Assembly (NCBI GenBank): GCA_900169235.1
Contig: FWCC01000052.1
Span: 172,240-236,239 of the forward strand
Length of the DNA stretch: 64,000 nt
From: Zarea fungicola
Taxonomy: Eukaryota; Ascomycota; Sordariomycetes; Hypocreales; Cordycipitaceae
Reading direction: 5' to 3'
The notes under the pieces are model-generated. The model was not told the origin of the DNA and did not search any database. It worked only from the letters and a program-made list of their open reading frames with translations. How positions within the stretch are numbered: position 1 is the first letter of the stretch; each line of letters begins with the position of its first letter. Positions 56,935 to 64,000 of the stretch are shown here, in pieces. Both the position numbers and the translations under genes were made by a program.

Positions 56935-58479
56935 GAGGAACAAGATTTATTGTTCGTCTCGAAATATTTTTTTTTAAAAACGAGAATGCATTGTTCCGGC
57001 TATGGCGCGATAGCGCGCACGGGCCGAGCTGCAACCCTGCAACTGCGCTTTGTTCGCGTGTTGGTCTATTGATGGAAATGATCTGCCAGCGCTTTCTAGC
57101 CGCCAGGATTTTTATACCACTGAGGGTGTGGTAAACGAAGCTCTCGTCCGCCCTGGTCGTCAAGCAATAGGGCAAAAAGACTCTTGTGTGCTGAAAAGGA
57201 CCATGGCTTTCTCTATACCAGGTGATACTTGAGACAACAGAGCGGCAAACCGCTGTTCCGAGTGCAGTTCCATATAGACAATGGCCTTTGTTTAGCCCCA
57301 CTAGTAACATTCCAAGGCACACGACCAACGGCGCAATCGCGGTCCAACTCACATTGCGGTCGCTGTTTGAAGACATTTTTAAGGGGCCGCCCATTTTTTT
57401 GGTTTGCTGAGCCCAGAACTCCATAGGGGGTTGTCCAGAGGAGAAGGAAAGACAGGAGAGTTCGTAAATTTTTCCGTCTAACTGCATCAGGTCGCTGGCA
57501 GCGAGATCGAGGCTCTCTTGAGTAGACCGTTTTTGGGTTGCAGTCGTGTAGGGTAAGGGTATTTCTGTCGAAAACAAACCCATTTCGCACCGTTTTAGGA
57601 TCTGGATAATCCAGAAATTTTTAGGTTTGTGCAAAGACAAATTGAATAAATATAATTTTTGGCCTTGATTAAGAATTGGTCAAAGCGTAGTCTAATAATG
57701 TGATGAAATGAAGTAATCGGCGCAAACTACCACGAAGTCATCATGGTCAACTATTAGAGATCTTGGCAAGAGCCACGGCAATGTAGACAGTAGAAAGTTC
57801 AAAAAAGAATTAAAATTGGCGTCTTTAATAGTTATTGTTCTCATATATTATTTTCCAATTCTAGGATCGTAGTGCCGGCGGCTTAAGCTGGACCTGGATC
57901 TTAGTTGTAAATCAAGTACTGACTGAAAACGAAAGGCCGCAGACAGAAAAGCTCCCAAATGATGGTGTCCATAACTTTTAGTGGCGATACGACAAAGATA
58001 ACGGCTTTGGTCTAGCAAAGCCCGGGTCAGACAGCCGTCGAGCTTCACAGGGTTAGCTACGGGATGGGACCTCAAGTCAGTCTGAGGCGACCGAGAACCG
58101 CACAAAAATAATAAACATTTCAAACAAAGTTGACAGAATTGATAGAGCCAAGAGAGCAGCCAATGGGGTTTATCAATTGGCAGCCCTGATATTGGCCACC
58201 AAAGTTTAACTGTAACGTAGGGCATTGAGGATAACTTACACAACCGGAGAAACCCGCCTTGTCCGCAAGGCTTACTTGGCGTGTCCCGCTCCGCACAGCC
58301 ATCGGCGATAATGGCGATACAGCCCAGATACGTCCGTATGTATGTAACTGCAAGGGCAAACGCGTCATCGGACAAAACCCGCTGTATGTGAATTAAAAGA
58401 TTCAACAAGTCAGCATGTCAAAAAAGAATCATCAGAAATTTCTTCAATTTTTATTTACAACAAATAACACAAGCACATT
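56935..58479. other. Intergenic region with two unassigned minus-strand frames
   Basis: About 1.5 kb. Two longer minus-strand open frames, 56885-57640 (251 codons) and 57848-58408 (186 codons), lie in tandem but show no domain, signal peptide or fungal splice pattern that I can defend. I list them here only as candidates. Confidence 0.35.
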
Positions 58480-59238
58480 ATGCATCTCATTCTTACTGGC
58501 GCCACTGGTCTAGTCGGTTCGTCCGTGCTCGAAGCCATGATCAAGGCCACGGACGTGACCAAGATATCCGTCTTGAGCCGGCGCCCCATACCGTTTGCCG
58601 AAGACGTCAAGAGCCCCAAAGTCAATATCATTATCCACAACGACTTCACCCAGTACGATGCCAACCTGCTCAGCCAGCTGCGCGGGGCCCAGGGCTGCGT
58701 TTGGGCACTCGGCATCAGCCAATCAAAAGTCGGCAAGGAGGACTACGTTAAGATCACAAAGGACTTTACACTCGCCGCGGCGCAGTCGTTTTCGCAGCTT
58801 GGACAGAGCGGGCAGCCGTTTCGCTTCGTGTACGTGTCCGGCGAGGGTGCGACGCAGAAGCCCGGGCGGTTCTCGGCCATATTCGCACGCGTCAAGGGCG
58901 AGACGGAGCAGGCGCTCGCCGACCTGACGGAGGCGTCCAAGGGTAGACTGCAGGCCGACTCGGTCAGGCCTGCGTTTGTGGACGCCTCCCAACACGATAG
59001 CATCAAGCCCTATATCCCCGACCCGGGGTTCATGTACAACGCGACCACCACCCTGCTGGGGCCGGTCATCCGAGGCTGCATGACGGGCATGCACTCACCC
59101 ACGCCCATACTGGCAAGCTTCCTAACGGAAATGGCAATTGGGGCCAAGGATTCCAGCCTGCCGTCTAGCGGCGCATTTCGTCTCGGACCCTCTTGGATCG
59201 TGCCGAATGTGGCGATTCGCAGTGTAATGGGTCTGTAG
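58480..59238 (+). CDS. NAD(P)-binding Rossmann-fold protein (atypical SDR, NmrA/TIP30-like)
   Basis: Single-exon gene of 252 residues. The chain begins directly with the cofactor strand and loop MHLILTGATGLVGSSVLEAM, the TGATGxxG form of atypical SDRs. FRFVYVSGEGATQKPGRFSAIFARVKGETEQAL contains the Ser plus the YxxxK-like position occupied here by FARVKG, so the classical catalytic Tyr appears to be replaced by Phe. ADSVRPAFVD follows, as in Fmp52/TIP30-related proteins. It may be a redox sensor or an isomerase-like reductase and not a regular dehydrogenase. No targeting signal is visible. The gene is isolated with over 1.5 kb free on each side. Confidence 0.88.
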   Translation: MHLILTGATGLVGSSVLEAMIKATDVTKISVLSRRPIPFAEDVKSPKVNIIIHNDFTQYDANLLSQLRGAQGCVWALGISQSKVGKEDYVKITKDFTLAAAQSFSQLGQSGQPFRFVYVSGEGATQKPGRFSAIFARVKGETEQALADLTEASKGRLQADSVRPAFVDASQHDSIKPYIPDPGFMYNATTTLLGPVIRGCMTGMHSPTPILASFLTEMAIGAKDSSLPSSGAFRLGPSWIVPNVAIRSVMGL

Positions 59239-61376
59239 AAGGAGAAAAGGGGGGGGGGGGAAGAGGATTGCTTGGCGTGCTACGAAAATGGACAAACGCC
59301 ACGGGGTTTATGCAAGAAAGGTTTAAAGGGAGCCTCACCAGTGACAGTGATGGTGCCTCTGTGCTCCCACCTCCCCGCGTATTTTCTATCATCCAGTTGC
59401 TGAAGAGGCAATGTGAGCACTTATTCTACCTGGAGCTGTATTTGGCGAATATTGCGACACCTGCGCTACGCGTTTTGATACTGAGACATTGCTGCAGCTA
59501 GCGTGCAAAATTACCGACTATCCAAGGAAATATGTGCTTCTGGAAGGCTTAAAGCGTGTATCTATAGTAATAACAATAATAACAAGATGAATTGATGCGT
59601 TTCTGATTTCGTTACGGCCACACTTTTAAACAAGACGTTCTGAGCCATGCTATTTATATATGTGTGCTGTCCCAACCTTAGACAAGTTGGACCGGCATTC
59701 AAGTGCGGCAATACACAAGCGCCTAGTCAATATTATTTGGTTGAAAATTTAGCTTCAGTTTTGCTAGCTATATGCGTAAGAAATCAGAAAAAAAGTTACT
59801 ATTGAATATCCTCTCTAGGTTTCAAATTGCTGCATGTATCGAGTTCAGCTCCAGAATTATAATTGCAGTGCGAGATTGGAATGTGGATAACTTACATTGG
59901 CGGTAGCCATACGCATTGTCAATGCACAGCTTCCATTAATTTGGACAAAAGAGAGGAAAGCCAACGAAAGCAGCCAAACTACCAAAAAAAAAAACGCACT
60001 TGTATCGTCTGTTAGTACGCAGTATCAAAACATTTGCCTTTGTTCAGGATTCTTTACATTGCATGCGACCAGGGTAATGGCCGAGACCTGCTTACTCAGC
60101 GGCTCCGAGTGGTTCTATCTGAGCGCTTTGCACTACATTTGCTACGTTGCAGATGCCACTTGCATCGTTGTCGAAAGAAAAGCTCCCCGGTCAGTTTCTA
60201 GATGAAGGCTGTGCAGAACAAACTCTATATGGCATGGCAGTCTTTGTCAATGGGCTAGCATTTACCAAAGCGATGGCTTGCCTTAAGGTGTACGTGCAGC
60301 CGCCCAAAAAGGAGGCAAGGGCCAGCAACTGTCTCATCTTAGATTTGCACCGACTCGGCAGGATAACAATGGCGCTATTTTTGCCTGTCGAGACATTGAC
60401 ATACTTTATTACGCGAAAACTAGCGTTATATGCTATAGCCGTTGCAGAAGTCAACAACGCGTGTGCAATTGTCGCAGCCACAATTCTCGCCATACTGCAG
60501 TAACAAAGATGCAATGCCCCCCCTATAATATCATTTTGGTGAAGCATAGCCCTCACCTCAGGGCCCAGATTTTTTATGTCGCATTCCTAGCGAAATCCTA
60601 ATCCCAAATTGAGCTCCCAACATCAATAAAGTTCTCCCGGCAGAGGAGGCAACCGTGGTACCGGAGAGCAAGCGATAGCCGTGTGGACAGCATTGACGAT
60701 TTCGGCGTTTTCAGCGCACATCTGGCGCGCTCGGATGCCCTAAATGAACCTGGACGATAGGGGAATATCCTAATTGGGAAGCAGAGCTCCAAAAGGTCCG
60801 GATAACCTTGGGGCGGACTGCCTGAGACCCTGTGCTCTAGTGCCATTGCCTGTTGCATTGTCTTTTGTCTCGAACCAGGCCCACTTACAACCCAGACCGG
60901 GTGGCCATTCCGTGCGAATTCTCGACTATGCCATTCAACGTCTCACTTTCCGGCGTATGGTGTAGGATGGAATTATTTGCATCGATTTCTTGGCCCTTCG
61001 GTTCTTTGACCACCGAAGCGGAGCGGGCTTGGACCTGACTCACTGCATGTAGCTATCCACGGATGCGGGAAGTTTATATCGAACGGCGCAAACATCCCTG
61101 GCGCGTCGAGTAGAGCAGTAGACATTTCTCTTATATTCTCCTTCGGTGTAGGTCGTCTCCCAATGGTTTTTTTCCCCCTTTCCTTTCCGAATCAACAATT
61201 CCCCGCCCTGTCGCCAATTCTGGGAAGTGCGCGGAGCTAAGGATATACAGGTTTGTCGGCTCACCTTTTCTCGGCCCGTGAACCTTGGGCAGGTTTGTTG
61301 TCCTTTGGGTTTTGTTCTTTTTCTGTTTGTATTATTTTCATTATTTTCTCTCTTTTGCTTCGTCACGGTGGTCAAC
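59239..61376. other. Intergenic region upstream of the large wall protein
   Basis: About 2.1 kb with no supportable gene. A poly-G run of about twelve bases starts near 59249, just behind the preceding stop. The frames at 59897-60205 and 60147-60503 (102 and 118 codons, overlapping) lack motifs. The last 120 bases are T/C-rich and probably the wall-protein leader. Confidence 0.45.
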
Positions 61377-64000
61377 ATGGACTATCGCGGCCGTCGCAAT
61401 GTGTTAGCCAGGCTCGGGCAGGCCATCCTTCTTGGGACACTGCTCGCCAGCCCGGCACAGGCTGACAAGACGATTACCGTCACACAAACGTCTTACCATG
61501 ACTGGAGCGAATGCCTGAATAGGTGCGCCGAGGAGACATCGATACCCGCTCCAGTCAATCCCACAAGTGGTCCCAGCCAGCAGGCCGGGCAGGGTGGACA
61601 GCCTCAACCACAGGGCCAAGTACCTACCATCACACTACCCAGCTGTGTGGCTGAGCCTACGGCCGTTACAACAGTGAGGCAGTGTGAGGGCGGCGAGAGT
61701 ACCACCGTCATCAACTACCAGCCCAACTGTAATCCTCATGTTACGCTGACCTCGACAATTGAGGCCACCGAGACAGTCACCGTGAAGACGGTCTATCCTA
61801 CCTGCAACTCATGCCACACGACGGTTATTGTATGCGAACCATCCACAATAACTCAAGTCGTGCCCCAGCCAACGTCAAATGGGAGCAATGGAGGCAACCA
61901 GCCAAATCAGGGTAATGGTAGCTCTGGAAGCTCTGGAAGCTCTGGAAGCTCTGGAAGCTCTGGTAACCCTGGAAGCTCTGGAAACTCTGGAAACTCGGGA
62001 AACTCTGGAAGCTCTGGTAACCCTGGAAGCTCTGGAAGCTCTGGAAACTCTGGAAACTCTGGAAACTCTGGAAACTCTGGAAACTCTGGAAACTCTGGAA
62101 ACTCGGGAAACTCTGGAAGCTCTGGTAACCCTGGAAGCTCTGGAAACTCTGGAAACTCTGGAAACTCTGGTGGCTCTGGTAGCTCCGGTTCATCTACCTC
62201 AGTTCAAGGAGGTGGTGCAGCTGGCGGCTCTAGCACAGCGCCAAACGGATCATCTGGTAGCTCCGGTTCATCTACATCAGTCCAGGGAGGCGGCGCCAGC
62301 ACAGTGCCAAATGGATCATCTGGTACCTCTGGCTCATCTACATCAGTCCAGGGAGGCGGCGCCAGCACAGTGCCAAACGGATCATCTGGTAGCTCTGGCT
62401 CATCTACATCAGTCCAGGGAGGCGGCGCCAGTACAGTGCCTAATGGATCTTCGAGTCAAACCAGCGGTAGTGGAATTGGCAGCGCCTCATCCACTACCTC
62501 TTCTGCTGGAGCGGGTGGCAGTGGCGGTACCAACACCAATACGGCTCCAGGGACATCAACAACTCAACCAGGTAGCTCTGGATTGTCTAGTTCTGCTGGC
62601 AGTGTCGGTAGCGGCAGTACTAGCGGCCCGACTTCGTCTAATGGAGGCAGCAGCAGCAGCAGCAGCAGTTTGGGTTCGAGCACTTCAACAGCCAATTCTT
62701 CATCAGCCCCCTTAACGTCGTCAACAAATGCTGGCAATTCAACCAGCACAACTACTACTTCTGCTCGTGGAGGCGGTGCCAGTGGCACTAGCTTCTCTAG
62801 CACCTCTACCTCTGGGGCCAGCACCGGCTCATCTGTTACTTCTCCCTCGACTTCGTCAGGGTCGGCAACGGGTACAGGTAATAGCAGCAGCGGCAGTACC
62901 TCATCAACAACCACGGCACCTGCTGGAAGCAGCGCTTCATCAAGCACACCAGGTGGAGGCAACAGCAATACTAGTACTCAAGCTACCTCGTCTACTGGAA
63001 GCAGCACTGGAAGCAGCAGTTCAGCAATCACTTCCGGTGGAAGCAGTAGTGCCGCTGGAAGCAGCACTTCATCAAGCACACCAGGTGGAGGCACCAGTAA
63101 TACTAGTACTCAAGCTACCTCGTCTACTGGAAGCAGCACTGGAAGTAGCAGTTCAGCAATCACTTCCGGTGGAAGCAGTAGTGCCAGTACTCAAACCACA
63201 TCATCGGGTGGAGGTACCACAACAGGTGGAAGCAGCAGTTCAACTGTCAATTCCTCTGCTGGAAGCACCACTGGGGGTAGCAGTACCACTTCAGCTGGAA
63301 GCAGCAGTTCGCCAACCACCTCGTCTTCTGGAAGCACGTCTTCGAGTGGAAGCACATCTTCAAGTGGAAGCAACAGTTCGTCAGCCACCTCGTCTTCTGG
63401 AAGCACGTCTTCGAGTGGAAGCACGTCTTCAAGTGGAAGCAACAGTTCGTCAGCCACTTCGTCTTCTGGAAGCACCTCTTCGAGTGGAAACACGTCTTCA
63501 AGTGGAAGCAACAGTTCGTCAGCCACTTCGTCTGCTGGGAGCACCACTTCGAGTGGCAGCACCTCTTCGAGTGGCAGCACCTCTTCGAGTGGAAGCACGT
63601 CTTCAAGTGGAAGCAACAGTTCGTCAGCCACTTCGTCTGCTGGGAGCACCTCCTCGAGTGGCAGCACGTCTTCAGGCAATTCATCGACCACTTCTAGCGG
63701 AGGCAATAGCTCCAGTACACAAAGCACCTCTTCCAATGTAGGCAGCAGTTCATCAACTACATCATCCAGTGGAAGCAGCTCAACCACATCATCCAGTGGA
63801 AGCAGCTCAACCACATCATCCAGTGGAAGCAGCTTAACCATGTCGTCTACTGGAAGTGGCAGCTCGTCAACCACGTCTTCTACTGGAAGCAGTAGCACTT
63901 TGGCAACCACGTCTTCTACTGGAAGCAGCACTACTTCGGCCAGTACTTCGGCAACCACCTCTTCTACTGGAAGCAGTAGCAGCTCAACTACATCATCCAG
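61377..64000 (+). CDS. Large Gly/Ser/Thr-rich secreted wall protein with collagen-like tract, incomplete at the window end
   Basis: The frame from the ATG at 61377 is open to base 64000, so at least 874 residues are encoded and the C-terminus is missing. A signal peptide (RLGQAILLGTLLASPAQA) should be cut near residue 29. Residues 30-170 form the only non-repetitive part, with about nine cysteines (CLNRC, CEGGES, CNSCHTT, CEPS) and TITVTQTS-type strands seen in wall proteins. Then follow 31 uninterrupted Gly-X-Y triplets, three 66-base repeats, a 132-base duplication and a long Ser/Thr array. The composition predicts dense O-mannosylation and a wall adhesin or structural role; a GPI signal would be expected past the window. 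All three plus frames and a minus frame are open here because of the repeats; this one is chosen by the signal peptide and cysteine region. Confidence 0.85.
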   Translation, partial: MDYRGRRNVLARLGQAILLGTLLASPAQADKTITVTQTSYHDWSECLNRCAEETSIPAPVNPTSGPSQQAGQGGQPQPQGQVPTITLPSCVAEPTAVTTVRQCEGGESTTVINYQPNCNPHVTLTSTIEATETVTVKTVYPTCNSCHTTVIVCEPSTITQVVPQPTSNGSNGGNQPNQGNGSSGSSGSSGSSGSSGNPGSSGNSGNSGNSGSSGNPGSSGSSGNSGNSGNSGNSGNSGNSGNSGNSGSSGNPGSSGNSGNSGNSGGSGSSGSSTSVQGGGAAGGSSTAPNGSSGSSGSSTSVQGGGASTVPNGSSGTSGSSTSVQGGGASTVPNGSSGSSGSSTSVQGGGASTVPNGSSSQTSGSGIGSASSTTSSAGAGGSGGTNTNTAPGTSTTQPGSSGLSSSAGSVGSGSTSGPTSSNGGSSSSSSSLGSSTSTANSSSAPLTSSTNAGNSTSTTTTSARGGGASGTSFSSTSTSGASTGSSVTSPSTSSGSATGTGNSSSGSTSSTTTAPAGSSASSSTPGGGNSNTSTQATSSTGSSTGSSSSAITSGGSSSAAGSSTSSSTPGGGTSNTSTQATSSTGSSTGSSSSAITSGGSSSASTQTTSSGGGTTTGGSSSSTVNSSAGSTTGGSSTTSAGSSSSPTTSSSGSTSSSGSTSSSGSNSSSATSSSGSTSSSGSTSSSGSNSSSATSSSGSTSSSGNTSSSGSNSSSATSSAGSTTSSGSTSSSGSTSSSGSTSSSGSNSSSATSSAGSTSSSGSTSSGNSSTTSSGGNSSSTQSTSSNVGSSSSTTSSSGSSSTTSSSGSSSTTSSSGSSLTMSSTGSGSSSTTSSTGSSSTLATTSSTGSSTTSASTSATTSSTGSSSSSTTSS
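61917..62195 (+). repeat. Collagen-like Gly-X-Y tract (31 triplets)
   Basis: Nine-base units encode Gly-Ser-Ser, Gly-Asn-Ser and Gly-Asn-Pro without a break in register. Proline is present only in the Y position of three or four triplets, so a stable collagen helix is less certain than the periodicity suggests. Confidence 0.9.
62178..62453 (+). repeat. 66-base tandem repeats in the wall protein
   Basis: Three 22-codon copies at 62256-62321, 62322-62387 and 62388-62453 (GSSGSSTSVQGGGASTVPN plus spacer) follow a 26-codon degenerate copy at 62178-62255. The divergent first copy suggests expansion to the right. Confidence 0.9.
62922..63185 (+). repeat. 132-base tandem duplication in the wall protein
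   Basis: Copies 62922-63053 and 63054-63185 differ at only a handful of bases and encode the same 44-residue Ser/Thr/Gly block, so the duplication is recent. Confidence 0.9.
63318..63629 (+). repeat. 69-base Ser-rich tandem array in the wall protein
   Basis: Units of 23 codons at 63318-63386, 63387-63455 and 63456-63524 are followed by an expanded 35-codon variant at 63525-63629. Each ends with SGSNSSSA. Inside each unit an 18-base TSSSGS submotif is itself repeated. Confidence 0.88.

Noticed and set aside
61879..62715. Leu/Glu/Ala repeat frame (EALEAL type) in the wall-protein region
   Set aside because: Out-of-frame reading of nine-base repeats. It lacks a signal peptide, while the frame from 61377 reads from a signal peptide through a cysteine domain without stops.
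62728..63958. Other long frames on both strands over the Ser-rich repeats
   Set aside because: Repeats without stop triplets keep several frames open. Compositions such as Leu/Glu/Val or Cys/Phe/His arrays are by-products of the same repeat.
1..64000. Secondary-metabolite gene cluster
   Set aside because: There is no polyketide synthase, NRPS, terpene cyclase, prenyltransferase or P450; the transporters, SDR and regulators present are too scattered to call a cluster.

Overview
The window is nuclear DNA of a filamentous ascomycete, most likely a sordariomycete of the order Hypocreales. The evidence is short introns (about 50-240 bases) with GT donors and AG acceptors, two Zn2Cys6 regulators with fungal transcription-factor domains, a HET-domain gene, a Pth11/rhodopsin-like membrane protein, a full-size PDR-type ABC transporter, and intergenic motifs of the TACGGAGTAC and AGGTACCTACT kind that are common in this order. 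The species cannot be named from the sequence alone. There is no CRISPR array, operon, rRNA gene or tRNA gene that I can support.

Layout, left to right. 1-13 kb: betaine-aldehyde-type dehydrogenase (+), a small VOC/glyoxalase-fold protein (+), a four-exon Zn2Cys6 regulator (+), a secreted amidase (-), a seven-helix rhodopsin-like membrane protein (-) and a GNAT acetyltransferase (-). 13-26 kb: a CDR/PDR ABC exporter (-), a HET-domain protein (+) and an M1 aminopeptidase (-) with a probable hidden mitochondrial presequence. 26-36 kb: an inverted-repeat element, a seven-exon Zn2Cys6 regulator (-), a six-exon SDR (-), gluconokinase (-) and a Dal5-type MFS permease (+). 36-41 kb: a nine-exon secreted polysaccharide lyase of the PL8 type (-) and a formamidase (-). 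42-54 kb: a secretory membrane protein (+), an SQD2-like GT4 glycosyltransferase (-), a 4.5-kb gene-free stretch, UDP-glucose 6-dehydrogenase (+) and a small polytopic membrane protein (-). 55-64 kb: a Pro/Ser/Thr-rich probable GPI protein (+), a Rossmann-fold NAD(P)-binding protein (+) and a very large Gly/Ser/Thr-rich wall protein (+) that begins with a collagen-like Gly-X-Y tract and runs off the window.

The genes do not form an obvious biosynthetic cluster. Several fit nutrient scavenging (amidase, formamidase, Dal5-type permease, PL8 lyase, gluconokinase, aldehyde dehydrogenase), others surface or self/non-self biology (two wall proteins, HET protein, rhodopsin-like protein). The most suggestive pairing is the divergent SQD2-like GT4 gene and UDP-glucose dehydrogenase: the second makes UDP-glucuronate, a donor that an SQD2-like enzyme could place on diacylglycerol. 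Exon boundaries were derived by hand from splice signals and reading phase; each multi-exon model closes to an exact multiple of three, but none has been checked against RNA or a database.
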